Below are positions 7,974 through 16,683 of a stretch of DNA of 64,000 nucleotides, piece after piece; within the stretch, counting starts at the first letter, position 1; every line of letters begins with the position of its first letter. Source of the stretch: Streptomyces bikiniensis (GTDB lineage: Bacteria > Actinomycetota > Actinomycetes > Streptomycetales > Streptomycetaceae). The position numbers and the translations under genes were made by a program. Under the pieces are notes generated by a model, which saw nothing but the letters and a program-made list of their open reading frames with translations, did not search any database and was not told the DNA's origin. The DNA lies in NCBI GenBank assembly GCA_000716465.1, contig JNWL01000022.1:1-64000 (forward strand), given 5' to 3'.

Positions 7974-9485
7974 ATGACGAACACCGTCAAGACCGTCGAC
8001 CACTGGATCGGTGGCAAGACCGTCGAGGGCACGTCGGGCAACTGGGGTCCGGTCACCGACCCGGCCACCGGCGCCGTGACCACCCGGGTCGCGCTCGCCT
8101 CCGTCGAGGAGGTCGACGCGGCGGTGGCCGCCGCCAAGACCGCCTTCGCCACCTGGGGCACCTCCTCGCTGGCCCAGCGCACCACGATCCTCTTCAAGTT
8201 CCGCGCGCTGCTCGACGCCAACCGCGACGCCATCGCCGAGCTGATCGTCGCCGAGCACGGCAAGGTGCACTCCGACGCGCTCGGCGAGGTCGCGCGCGGC
8301 CTGGAGATCGTCGACCTGGCCTGCGGCATCACCACCCAGCTCAAGGGCGAGCTCTCCACCCAGGTCTCCAACCGCGTGGACGTGGCCTCGATCCGCCAGC
8401 CGGTGGGCGTCGTCGCGGGCATCACGCCCTTCAACTTCCCGGCCATGGTGCCGATGTGGATGTTCCCGATCGCCATCGCGACCGGCAACACGTTCGTCCT
8501 CAAGCCGAGCGAGAAGGACCCCTCCCCGTCCCTGAAGATCGCCGAGCTGCTCGCCGAGGCCGGTCTGCCGGACGGCGTCTTCAACGTCCTGCACGGTGAC
8601 AAGGTGGCCGTGGACCGGCTGCTGGAGCACCCGGACGTCTCCGCGATCTCCTTCGTCGGCTCCACCCCGATCGCCCGGTACATCCACACCACCGCCTCCG
8701 CCAACGGCAAGCGCGTCCAGGCGCTCGGCGGCGCCAAGAACCACATGCTGGTCCTCCCGGACGCCGACCTCGACGCGGCGGCCGACGCGGCCGTCTCGGC
8801 GGCGTACGGCTCCGCCGGCGAGCGCTGCATGGCGATCTCGGCCGTCGTGGCCGTCGGCTCGATCGCGGACGAGCTCGTGGACAAGATCCGCGAGCGCGCC
8901 GAGAAGATCAAGATCGGCCCCGGCACCGACCCCACCTCCGAGATGGGCCCGCTCATCACGGCCGCCCACCGCGACAAGGTCGCCTCCTACGTCCACGGCG
9001 CGGCGGACGAGGGCTGCGAGGTCGTCCTCGACGGCACCGGGTACACCGTCGACGGCCACGAGGACGGGCACTGGATCGGCCTCTCCCTCCTGGACCGCGT
9101 CCCCACCACGGCCAAGGCCTACCAGGACGAGATCTTCGGCCCGGTGCTCTGCGTGCTGCGCGCCGAGACGTACGAGGAGGGCCTCGCCCTCATCAACGCC
9201 TCGCCGTTCGGCAACGGCACCGCGATCTTCACCCGCGACGGCGGCGCGGCCCGCCGCTTCCAGCTGGAGGTCGAGGCCGGCATGGTCGGCGTCAACGTCC
9301 CGATCCCGGTCCCGGTGGGCTACCACTCCTTCGGCGGCTGGAAGGACTCGCTCTTCGGCGACCACCACATCTACGGCAACGACGGCGTGCACTTCTACAC
9401 CCGCGGCAAGGTCGTCACCACCCGCTGGCCCGACCCCTCCGAGGCCCCGGCCGGCGTCGACCTGGGCTTCCCGCGCAACCACTGA
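7974..9485 (+). CDS. mmsA: CoA-acylating methylmalonate-semialdehyde dehydrogenase (MmsA/IolA)
   Basis: Oxidises malonate semialdehyde (from inositol) or methylmalonate semialdehyde (from valine) to acetyl- or propionyl-CoA with NAD. Aldehyde dehydrogenase fold: TPFNFPAMVPMWMFP and VLKPSEKDPSPS in the cofactor domain, FVGSTPIARYI as the Rossmann glycine region, and the catalytic cysteine in GSAGERCMAISAVV (about residue 285). 503 residues. The ATG at 7974 was chosen because AAGGAG lies 10 bp upstream, right behind the iolD stop. It closes the inositol operon and is followed by a strong hairpin. No iolG dehydrogenase is present here, so the first step must be encoded elsewhere. Confidence 0.93.
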   Translation: MTNTVKTVDHWIGGKTVEGTSGNWGPVTDPATGAVTTRVALASVEEVDAAVAAAKTAFATWGTSSLAQRTTILFKFRALLDANRDAIAELIVAEHGKVHSDALGEVARGLEIVDLACGITTQLKGELSTQVSNRVDVASIRQPVGVVAGITPFNFPAMVPMWMFPIAIATGNTFVLKPSEKDPSPSLKIAELLAEAGLPDGVFNVLHGDKVAVDRLLEHPDVSAISFVGSTPIARYIHTTASANGKRVQALGGAKNHMLVLPDADLDAAADAAVSAAYGSAGERCMAISAVVAVGSIADELVDKIRERAEKIKIGPGTDPTSEMGPLITAAHRDKVASYVHGAADEGCEVVLDGTGYTVDGHEDGHWIGLSLLDRVPTTAKAYQDEIFGPVLCVLRAETYEEGLALINASPFGNGTAIFTRDGGAARRFQLEVEAGMVGVNVPIPVPVGYHSFGGWKDSLFGDHHIYGNDGVHFYTRGKVVTTRWPDPSEAPAGVDLGFPRNH

Positions 9486-9497
9486 CGGGACGGGCAC

Positions 9498-9529
9498 GGC
9501 CCCCGGAGCGCACCCGCGCCCCGGGGGCC
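9498..9529 (+). terminator. Hairpin terminator of the inositol operon
   Basis: Perfect 9-bp stem, GGCCCCCGG (9498-9506) with CCGGGGGCC (9521-9529), around a 14-nt loop, 12 bp after the mmsA stop. No T-run follows. Confidence 0.7.
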
Positions 9530-9679
9530 TTCGGCCTTCCCGGGCACGACGCCGGCCGCCTTCCCCGGCAGGGGCACACGTGGCCCCGGCCGGCGGTTCC
9601 GGCGATCGGAAGCACCGGAGACGATCACGTGCGCGAGCGGCCGGCGGCCGCGGGGCGCCCGTACAGGGGGAGACGGACG

Positions 9680-9745
9680 AGGGCGGTCGCGTTCAAGGAG
9701 ACCGGCGGACCGGAGGCCCTGCGCCCGGTGGAGCCGCCCGTTCAG
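9680..9745 (+). pseudogene. N-terminal remnant of an MDR quinone oxidoreductase
   Basis: The plus strand reads RAVAFKETGGPEALRPVE, which matches the very conserved beginning of zinc-free quinone oxidoreductases of the medium-chain dehydrogenase superfamily (usual form MRAVxFxExGGPEVLxxxE). The rest of that enzyme is missing: after about 20 residues the sequence becomes the end of the convergent acetyltransferase gene. A start methionine is not preserved. I read it as a decayed gene end; the support is one short but specific motif. Confidence 0.55.
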
Positions 9746-10182
9746 GCAGGAGGCGCCGCCTCTCCGTCCGGCAGGGTCCAGCCCAGCATCGCGAAGACCC
9801 CCTCGTCCGCCGCCCCGGTCGCGCGGTAGGTCGCCAGGGCGGGGGCGTTGTCCGTGTCCACGCCCACCCAGGCGCCGCGGCAGCCGCGCTCCCGGGCCGC
9901 CGCGAGCAGGGCCTCCGTCAGGGCCCGGCCCGTGCCGCGCCGCCGGTGCGCCTCGTCCACCGACAGCTCGTAGAGGCACATCTCCGTGCCCTTGTCCGGG
10001 TGGACCATCTCGACCCCGGACACGAAGCCGGCCGGGAAGCCGTCCTCCGTGTAGGCGACGAGCATCAGGTGCCCCGGCGCCGCCAGGAAGCGGGCCGCCC
10101 ACTCCTCCCGCGCCGGGCCGTCGTAGAGGTGCTCCGCCGCGACCAGTTCGGCCACCGTCGTCGCCCGCCGGATCTCGATCAC
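9742..10182 (-). CDS. GNAT-family N-acetyltransferase
   Basis: A 146-residue acetyl-CoA-dependent acetyltransferase. The acetyl-CoA loop is seen in YELSVDEAHRRRGTGRALTEAL (motif A, R/Q-x-x-G-x-G/A, here RRRGTG) and the strand VGVDTDNAPALATYRATGA is motif B. The substrate cannot be told from sequence; the family ranges from aminoglycosides to protein N-termini. The GTG at 10182 was chosen because CTGGAGGG lies five bases upstream; longer readings to 10533 would overlap the divergent hydrolase gene and encode low-quality sequence. Its 3' end meets the oxidoreductase remnant. Confidence 0.85.
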   Translation of the reverse strand: MIEIRRATTVAELVAAEHLYDGPAREEWAARFLAAPGHLMLVAYTEDGFPAGFVSGVEMVHPDKGTEMCLYELSVDEAHRRRGTGRALTEALLAAARERGCRGAWVGVDTDNAPALATYRATGAADEGVFAMLGWTLPDGEAAPPA

Positions 10183-10309
10183 GTGCCCTCCAGGGTCCCT
10201 CGTACCGCGCCTGCGGTACGCGGACCGTACCCCGTACGACCCCAGGAGGTGCGGGACCTCCGCCTTCGGGTCACCGCGGTCCCCAGGGGTGCCGCTTAGG
10301 CTCGGGACC

Positions 10310-13090
10310 ATGCGACTCCGACTTCCCCGGTGGGCCGCGGTCACCGCCGCGCTCACCGTCCTCGCGGGTGCCGGCACCTGGACCGCCGTCGCCTCGGACG
10401 ATCCACCGCCCGTGCACCGCGCGGACCGGACGCTCGACGTCGACGGCGTACGGCTCGACACCTCGTACTTCACCGGCGACGGCGACGGGCGCAGGCCCGC
10501 CGTCCTGCTCGGCCACGGCTTCGGCGGCTCCAAGGAGGACGTGCGCGCCCAGGCCGAGGGCCTGGCCCGCGAGGGCTACGCCGTCCTGACCTGGTCCGCC
10601 CGCGGCTTCGGCGCCTCCACCGGCGAGATCGGCCTCAACGACCCCGACCACGAGGTGAAGGACGTCAGCCGGCTGATCGACTGGCTCGCCGCGCGGCCCG
10701 AGGTCCTCCTCGACGAGGCGGGCGACCCGCGCGTCGGCGTCAGCGGCGCCTCCTACGGCGGCGCGATCTCCCTGCTCGCCGCCGGGCACGACCCGCGCGT
10801 CGACGCGATCGCCCCCCGGATCACGTACTGGAACCTCGCCGACGCCCTCTTCCCGAACGGCGTCTTCAAGAAGCTCTGGGCCGGCATCTTCTTCTCGGCC
10901 GGGAACGGGGCCGGTGCCGGCGCCGGGATCGGCCCGGGCACGGGGACCGGCTCCGGTACGGGGGACGGGCCCGCCACCGGTGAGGCCCCGGCCGCCGGGA
11001 AGGCCCCCGCCGGGGCCGGGAGGGCCGCCCCCGCCAAGCCCCCCGCCTGCGGCCGTTTCACCGCCGAGCTGTGCGCGCTCTACCAGCGCGTCGCCGTCTC
11101 CGGGAAGCCCGACGACGCCGCCCGCGCGCTGCTCGAAGCCCGCAGTCCGTCCGCCGTCGGCGGCCGGATCAAGGTGCCCGCGCTCCTCGTGCAGGGCCAG
11201 TCCGACTCGCTGTTCACCCTGGCCCAGTCCGACGCCATGGCCCGGGCCCTCGCCGCCAACGGCGCCCCCGTCGCCGTCGACTGGACCTCCGGCGGCCACG
11301 ACGGCGGCGACCAGGAGGCCGAACGCGTCGAGCGGCGCGTCGGCGCCTGGTTCGACCGCTGGCTGAAGCGCGACGCCTCCGTGGACACCGGCCCCGCCTT
11401 CCGCGTCAGCCGCACCGGCGGCGTCGACTCCACCAACGGCCGGGCCACCCTCCGCGCCGCGACCGCCGACCGCTACCCGGGCCTCGCCTCCGGCACCACG
11501 GCCCTCGCCCTCTCCGGCGCCCCGCAGACCTTCGCCAACCCGCCGGGCGGCGCCCCGCCCGCCGTCTCCGCCGTCCCCGGCCTCGGCGGCGGACTCTCCG
11601 GCCTCTCCTCCCTCGGCGTCGGCCTCTCCCTCGACTTCCCCGGCCAGCACGCCCGCTTCGACGCGAAGCCGCAGGCGGAGACGCTGCGGATCACCGGCGC
11701 GCCGACCGTCCGCGTCAAGGTCACCTCGACCGCCGCCGACGGCTCCGCCGTCCTCTTCGCCAAGGTGTACGACGTCGGCCCCGACGGGCGGCAGCAGGTG
11801 CTGCCCGCCCAGCTCGTCGCCCCCGTCCGCGTCGAGGACGCCCGGGACGGCAGGAGCGTCACCCTGACGCTGCCCGCGATCGACCACGAGGTGGAGGCCG
11901 GGCACCGGCTGCGCCTCGTCGTCGCCGCCACCGACCTCGGCTACGCCTCCCCGGCCGCCCCCGCCTCCTACACCGTCGCCGTCGAGGGCCCCCTCGCCGT
12001 GCCCGCCGCACCCGGCCTCACCACCCGGGCCGCCGCCCTGCCCTGGTGGGTGTGGGGCCTCCCGCTGATCGGCCTGGCCGTCGCCGCCGTCCTGCTCCTG
12101 ACGGCCCGGCGCAGGACCGCCGCCCCCGCCCCCGACCCGGCACTCGCCGCCGTACCGCTCCGGATCACCGGCCTGTCCAAGAAGTACAAGGGCGGCGAAC
12201 GGTACAGCGTCAAGGACCTGTCCTTCCGGGTCGAGCAGGGCCAGGTCCTCGGGCTCCTCGGCCCGAACGGCGCCGGCAAGACCACCACCCTGCGCATGCT
12301 GATGGGCCTCATCGCCCCCGACGAGGGCGAGATCCGGGTCTTCGGCCAGGCGATCCGGCCCGGCGCCCCGGTCCTCTCCCGCGTCGGCGCCTTCGTCGAG
12401 GGCGCCGGCTTCCTGCCGCACCTGTCGGGCCGGGAGAACCTCGACCTGTACTGGAAGGCCACCGGCCGCCCCGCCGAGGACGCGCACGTGGACGAGGCCC
12501 TGCGGATCGCGAACCTGGGCGGCGCCCTGGAACGCGCCGTGCGCACCTACTCGCAGGGCATGCGCCAGCGCCTCGCCCTCGCCCAGGCCATGCTCGGCCT
12601 GCCGGACCTGCTGATCCTGGACGAGCCGACCAACGGCCTCGACCCGCCGCAGATCCGGGAGATGCGGGAGGTGATGATCCGGTACGCGGCCGGGGGCCGC
12701 ACCGTCATCGTCTCCAGCCACCTCCTGGCGGAGGTCGAGCAGTCCTGCACCCACCTCGTCGTCATGGACCGGGGGCAACTGGTGCAGGCCGGTCCGGTCG
12801 CGGAGATCACCGGCTCCGGCGACACCCTCCTCGTGACCCTCGCCGAACGCACCCCCGAGGGCGAGCCCGTCCCGCCCGTCCCCGACGCCCTCGTCGAGAA
12901 GATCGGCGCCCTGCCGGGCGTCGGCTCGGCCGCCCGCGCCGACGGCGGACTCCTGGTCCGGCTCGACGGCGCCGACGCGACCGCCCTCATCGGCGAACTC
13001 GTCCGCCTGGACGTGCCGCTGACCGGGGTCGGGCCGCACCGGCGCCTGGAGGACGCGTTCCTGACCCTGATCGGAGGAGGAGCCGCATGA
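10310..13090 (+). CDS. Exported alpha/beta hydrolase fused to an ABC transporter ATPase
   Basis: A 926-residue two-part protein. It starts with an apparent signal sequence (MRLRLPRWAAVTAALTVLAGAG), followed by an alpha/beta hydrolase of the CocE/X-Pro-peptidase type with nucleophile GVSGASYGG (Ser about 148), a Gly/Ala-rich insert (about residues 200-240), and a jelly-roll-like domain to about residue 565. One TM helix (about 577-597, WGLPLIGLAVAAVLLL) links it to an ABC ATPase: Walker A GPNGAGKTT (about 650), signature YSQGMRQRLALA (about 746), Walker B LLILDEPT (about 767). The topology puts the hydrolase outside and the ATPase inside, which is consistent. The ABC-2 permease follows with an ATGA overlap, so hydrolysis and transport are probably coupled. 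The substrate is unknown. Confidence 0.88.
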   Translation: MRLRLPRWAAVTAALTVLAGAGTWTAVASDDPPPVHRADRTLDVDGVRLDTSYFTGDGDGRRPAVLLGHGFGGSKEDVRAQAEGLAREGYAVLTWSARGFGASTGEIGLNDPDHEVKDVSRLIDWLAARPEVLLDEAGDPRVGVSGASYGGAISLLAAGHDPRVDAIAPRITYWNLADALFPNGVFKKLWAGIFFSAGNGAGAGAGIGPGTGTGSGTGDGPATGEAPAAGKAPAGAGRAAPAKPPACGRFTAELCALYQRVAVSGKPDDAARALLEARSPSAVGGRIKVPALLVQGQSDSLFTLAQSDAMARALAANGAPVAVDWTSGGHDGGDQEAERVERRVGAWFDRWLKRDASVDTGPAFRVSRTGGVDSTNGRATLRAATADRYPGLASGTTALALSGAPQTFANPPGGAPPAVSAVPGLGGGLSGLSSLGVGLSLDFPGQHARFDAKPQAETLRITGAPTVRVKVTSTAADGSAVLFAKVYDVGPDGRQQVLPAQLVAPVRVEDARDGRSVTLTLPAIDHEVEAGHRLRLVVAATDLGYASPAAPASYTVAVEGPLAVPAAPGLTTRAAALPWWVWGLPLIGLAVAAVLLLTARRRTAAPAPDPALAAVPLRITGLSKKYKGGERYSVKDLSFRVEQGQVLGLLGPNGAGKTTTLRMLMGLIAPDEGEIRVFGQAIRPGAPVLSRVGAFVEGAGFLPHLSGRENLDLYWKATGRPAEDAHVDEALRIANLGGALERAVRTYSQGMRQRLALAQAMLGLPDLLILDEPTNGLDPPQIREMREVMIRYAAGGRTVIVSSHLLAEVEQSCTHLVVMDRGQLVQAGPVAEITGSGDTLLVTLAERTPEGEPVPPVPDALVEKIGALPGVGSAARADGGLLVRLDGADATALIGELVRLDVPLTGVGPHRRLEDAFLTLIGGGAA

Positions 13091-13971
13091 GCACCCCGAG
13101 CACCCTCACCCCGCCCGGGAGCGCGGCCGAGTCCGCCCCCGGCTACCGGCCCGGCCGCACCCTGCCGCTGCGCGTGGAGGCCCTGCGCCAGTGGAAGCGG
13201 CGCCGCACCCTGGTGATGGGCGGCATCCTGGTCGCCCTGCCGTTCGTCCTGATCGCGGCCTTCGCGATCGGCGGCACCGGGGACGGCGACCGGGACGGCC
13301 GCGTCTCCCTGATCGACACGGCGACGACCTCCGGCGCCAACTTCGCGGCCACCTGCCTCTTCGTCTCGGCCGGGTTCCTCCTCGTCGTCCCCGTGGCGCT
13401 GTTCTGCGGGGACACGGTCGCCTCCGAGGCCAGCTGGTCCTCGCTGCGCTACCTGCTCGCCGCGCCCGTGCCCCGGTCCCGGCTCCTCGCCTCCAAGCTG
13501 GCGGTCGCGCTCGGCTACAGCGCGGCCGCGATGCTCCTCCTCCCGCTGGTGGCCCTGGCGGCGGGCACGGTCGCCTACGGCTGGGGCCCGCTCCAGCTCC
13601 CGACCGGCGGCTCGGTCCCGGCCGGGGACGCCCTGCTCAGGATCGGGATCGCCACCGCCTTCGTCTTCGCCTCCCAACTGGTCACCGCCGGGCTCGCCTT
13701 CTGGCTGTCCACCCGCACCGACGCCCCGCTCGGCGCGGTGGGCGGAGCCGTCGGCCTCACCATCGTCGGCAACGTCCTGGACGCCGTCACCGCACTCGGC
13801 GACTGGCGCGACTTCCTGCCCGCGCACTGGCAGTTCGCCTGGATCGACGCGCTCCAGCCCCAGCTGGAGTGGGGCGGCATGGTGAAGGGCACGGCGATCT
13901 CCCTGACGTACGCCCTGGTCCTCTTCGCCCTCGCCTTCCGGGGCTTCGCCCGCAAGGACATCGTGTCCTGA
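13087..13971 (+). CDS. ABC-2 type transporter permease
   Basis: A 294-residue integral membrane protein with six predicted helices, for example TLVMGGILVALPFVLIAAF, FVSAGFLLVVPVALF and AVALGYSAAAMLLLPLV. It is the membrane partner of the ATPase domain encoded directly upstream: its ATG overlaps that gene's TGA (ATGA at 13087-13090). The LPAHWQFAW stretch before the last helix is usual for ABC-2 permeases such as those of bacteriocin and drug exporters. Together with the fused hydrolase it forms a two-gene transport unit that ends just before a convergent regulator. Confidence 0.88.
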   Translation: MSTPSTLTPPGSAAESAPGYRPGRTLPLRVEALRQWKRRRTLVMGGILVALPFVLIAAFAIGGTGDGDRDGRVSLIDTATTSGANFAATCLFVSAGFLLVVPVALFCGDTVASEASWSSLRYLLAAPVPRSRLLASKLAVALGYSAAAMLLLPLVALAAGTVAYGWGPLQLPTGGSVPAGDALLRIGIATAFVFASQLVTAGLAFWLSTRTDAPLGAVGGAVGLTIVGNVLDAVTALGDWRDFLPAHWQFAWIDALQPQLEWGGMVKGTAISLTYALVLFALAFRGFARKDIVS

Positions 13972-13986
13972 CCGGGTGAACGGTCC

Positions 13987-14742
13987 TCACAACCACCCCC
14001 TCCGAGCCGCTTCCGCGCCCGCGCGGAAGCGGCTCGTCGTGCCGAGGGCCGCCATCAGTTCGCCGACCCGCCGGCTGTAGGTCCGCGCGGACATGCCGAG
14101 CCGGGCCGCCGCCGTCTCGTCCGTGAGCCCCGCGAGCAGGGCGTCGAGCACCGGGCGCAGCTGGGGCGGCAGGTCGTCCGGCGGCGGCGAGGGGGACGGC
14201 ACCGCGTACGCCGCGGGGTCCTCGGCCATCGCCCAGCAGACCTGGTGGACCCGGACGAGGGCCCGGACCACCACCGGGTCCCGGACCAGCAGCATCCCGT
14301 TGTAGAGCAGTTCCAGGTCGAGCGGGATCGCCGCCACCGCCCGGTCGACCAGGATCATCTTGAACGGGATCGCCTCCACCAGCCGGGCCTGCCCGGGGAG
14401 CCGGAGTCCTCCCTCGATCCGGGCCAGCGCGTGCCGCGGCACGATCCTGCGCACCTCGTCGGCCCGCTCCGCCGCGGCCCGCATGCACGCTCCCGCCAGC
14501 TCCAGGAACGGCCCGGGGATCGCGTAGCCCGCGGACGCGACCGGGTCGTCGAAGGTCAGCAGCTCGTGCCGGGTGGAGGCGGCCAGCCCGGCGAGCGCGG
14601 CGCTGATGCGCCGCGCGCCCCGGACCGGACGCCCCGCGGGCCGCTGTCCCTCGGTCGCGGCCCGGTTCATCGCCGAACGGGCGAGCATCACGGAGCCCAC
14701 GCTCTCTGCCACCGCTGACCACCCCCGCCGATCGATGTCCAC
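13987..14742 (-). CDS. LuxR-type helix-turn-helix transcriptional regulator
   Basis: 251 residues with a C-terminal LuxR-family DNA-binding domain (LLAGLTDETAAARLGMSARTYSRRVGELMAAL is the region, about residues 195-230; note the DETAAARLGMSARTYSRR helix-turn-helix). The N-terminal part has the TrmB/phospholipase-D-like look of stand-alone Streptomyces regulators (TRHELLTFDDP, then a central segment with FKMILVDRAVAAIPL). The GTG at 14742 has no clear ribosome-binding site and may be leaderless; an ATG about 20 codons further in is the alternative. It is convergent with the ABC permease and divergent from the von Willebrand lipoprotein gene. Confidence 0.8.
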   Translation of the reverse strand: MDIDRRGWSAVAESVGSVMLARSAMNRAATEGQRPAGRPVRGARRISAALAGLAASTRHELLTFDDPVASAGYAIPGPFLELAGACMRAAAERADEVRRIVPRHALARIEGGLRLPGQARLVEAIPFKMILVDRAVAAIPLDLELLYNGMLLVRDPVVVRALVRVHQVCWAMAEDPAAYAVPSPSPPPDDLPPQLRPVLDALLAGLTDETAAARLGMSARTYSRRVGELMAALGTTSRFRAGAEAARRGWL

Positions 14743-14926
14743 TCAATGTACGCATGCGACTTCACACGGTGACAACCCCTGTTGAGAAGGATGGCGAATC
14801 CATGCCACCGAGGTTCACCCGTGTCGCCGTTGCCGCATCGAGATCCATCCGCAACTCCTTCGCATGCTCCTTCCGGGACCTTCGTTCGTCACATTCACAA
14901 ATGGCCTACGAAGAGGGGGAGATGAC

Positions 14927-16537
14927 GTGGAGCGGAACGAGGAGAGAGGGAACCGGCCCCGCCGGACCCGGGTTCCGGCCGTGCTCGCGGGGTTGCTCGC
15001 CGCCGGGATCGCCCTCACGGGCTGCGGCGCGGCCGGCGGCGGAGGCGGCGCCGACCGGAGCGCGAAGGAGGACGGGCGCACCGCACCGGCCGTCCCCGAC
15101 GGCGGCCGCACCGGGACGGCCGCACCCCGCGAGGGCGAGCAGCGGTCCCCCTCGCCCGCGCCCGACTACCTGTCCACCTTCGCCCTGGACGTGGACACCG
15201 CCTCGTACGGCTACGCCCGCCGCGCCCTCGCCGAGGGGCGGCTGCCCGATCCGGCGACCGTGCGCCCCGAGGAGTTCGTCAACAGCTTCCGCCCGAACTA
15301 CGAGCGCCCCGCCGACAACGGCTTCGGCGTCACCCTCGACGGCGCCCGCACCGGCCGTGACGGCTGGTCCCTGGTCAGGGTCGGGCTCGCCACCCGGGGC
15401 GCGGACCGGAGCGGCGAACGCCCGCCCGCCGCGCTCACCTTCGTCGTGGACGTCTCCGGCTCCATGGACGAGCCGGGGCGGCTCGACCTCGTCAAGGAGT
15501 CCCTGGGGCTCCTCGTCGGCGAGCTGCGCGACGACGACTCGATCGCGCTCGTCACCTTCAGCTCCGAGGCCGAGACCCGGCTGCCCATGACCCGCGTCGG
15601 AGAGGCCCGGGACCGGATCCGCGAGGTGGTGGGCTCCCTGGAGACCGCCGCGTCCACCAACGTGGAGGCCGGTGTCCGCACCGGCTACGACACCGCCGTC
15701 GCCGGCCACCGCGAGGGCGCCACCAACCGGGTCGTGCTGCTCTCCGACGCGCTCGCCAACACCGGCTCCACCGAGGCGGAGACGATCCTCGCCCGCATCG
15801 ACGAGGAGCGCAGGGAGTACGGGATCACCCTCTTCGGCGTCGGCGTCGGCAGCGAGTTCGGCGACGCGCTCATGGAGAGGCTCGCCGACAGGGGCGACGG
15901 CCAGACGACGTACGTCTCCGACTCGGCGCAGGCCCGCAAGGTCTTCGTGGACCAGCTGCCCGCCCACGTCGAGCTGCGCGCCCGTGATGCCAGGGCGCAG
16001 GTCGCCTTCGACCGGCGGACCGTCGAGAAGTTCCGGCTGATCGGGTACGAGAACCGGGAGGTCGCGGACGAGGACTTCCGGAACGACCGGGTGGACGGCG
16101 GCGAGATCGGGGCCGGTCACACGGTCACCGCGCTGTACGCGGTGCGGACCAGGCCCGGGGCGTCCGGGACCGTCGCCACCGCCACCGTCCGCTGGCTCGA
16201 CCCCGTCACCCGGGCCCCGCGCGAGCGCTCCGGCACCGTCGCGACCGGCGCGCTGACCGCCGACATCTGGGGCGGCGGCCACGACAGCCTCCAGCTGACC
16301 GCGATCGCCGCCTACTTCGCGGACGCCCTGCGGGGCGGGGCGCTGCCGGGGGCGCCGGGGCTCGGGACGCTCGCGGGACACGCCGACGCGATCGCCGGGC
16401 GGTCCGGCTCGGCGGTGGTGCGGGAGCTCGCCGAGGCGGTACGGAAGGCGGAGTCCCTGCGCGGCCCGGCGGAGGAGCCGTCGGAGCCCGGCGGGCCGGG
16501 GGAGGGGGAGCTGCGGTCGGGCGACCCGTACAGCTGA
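14927..16537 (+). CDS. von Willebrand factor type A lipoprotein (YfbK family)
   Basis: A surface lipoprotein of 536 residues. The signal peptide ends in the lipobox IALTGC (lipidated Cys about 33), followed by a Gly/Pro-rich spacer. The YfbK N-terminal region (DVDTASYGYARRAL, then EEFVNSFRPNY) precedes a VWA domain with a complete metal site: DVSGSMD (about residue 174) and later LLSDALANTGS. A C-terminal DUF3520-like domain ends in RKAESLRG. VWA proteins of this type bind partner proteins through the metal ion. The GTG at 14927 was chosen because GAGGGGGAG precedes it; the frame upstream is open but has no better site. Function in the cell envelope is not known. Confidence 0.87.
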   Translation: MERNEERGNRPRRTRVPAVLAGLLAAGIALTGCGAAGGGGGADRSAKEDGRTAPAVPDGGRTGTAAPREGEQRSPSPAPDYLSTFALDVDTASYGYARRALAEGRLPDPATVRPEEFVNSFRPNYERPADNGFGVTLDGARTGRDGWSLVRVGLATRGADRSGERPPAALTFVVDVSGSMDEPGRLDLVKESLGLLVGELRDDDSIALVTFSSEAETRLPMTRVGEARDRIREVVGSLETAASTNVEAGVRTGYDTAVAGHREGATNRVVLLSDALANTGSTEAETILARIDEERREYGITLFGVGVGSEFGDALMERLADRGDGQTTYVSDSAQARKVFVDQLPAHVELRARDARAQVAFDRRTVEKFRLIGYENREVADEDFRNDRVDGGEIGAGHTVTALYAVRTRPGASGTVATATVRWLDPVTRAPRERSGTVATGALTADIWGGGHDSLQLTAIAAYFADALRGGALPGAPGLGTLAGHADAIAGRSGSAVVRELAEAVRKAESLRGPAEEPSEPGGPGEGELRSGDPYS

Positions 16538-16543
16538 CGGACG

Positions 16544-16563
16544 GCCGGGGGCGCGCCCCCGGC
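16544..16563 (+). terminator. GC-only hairpin after the VWA lipoprotein gene
   Basis: GCCGGGGGCGCGCCCCCGGC is a 20-bp perfect palindrome (8-bp stem, CGCG loop) starting 7 bp after the stop codon. Confidence 0.65.
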
Positions 16564-16571
16564 GTACGCCC

Positions 16572-16683
16572 GGCACACGCTCGGTCCGGCACACGCTCGG
16601 TCCGGCACACGCTCGGTCCGGCACACGCTCGGTCCGGCACACGCTCGGTCCGATACACGCTCGGTCCGGCACACGCTCGGTCC
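16572..16683. repeat. Seven tandem copies of a 16-bp unit
   Basis: The unit GGCACACGCTCGGTCC occurs seven times without a break. Copies 1-5 and 7 are identical; copy 6 begins GATACACG, two substitutions. The array starts 34 bp after the stop of the VWA lipoprotein gene, behind its hairpin. The unit is not palindromic and 16 is not a multiple of three, so it is not coding. Confidence 0.95.

Noticed and set aside
16572..16683. CRISPR array
   Set aside because: The 16-bp units are directly tandem with no spacers.
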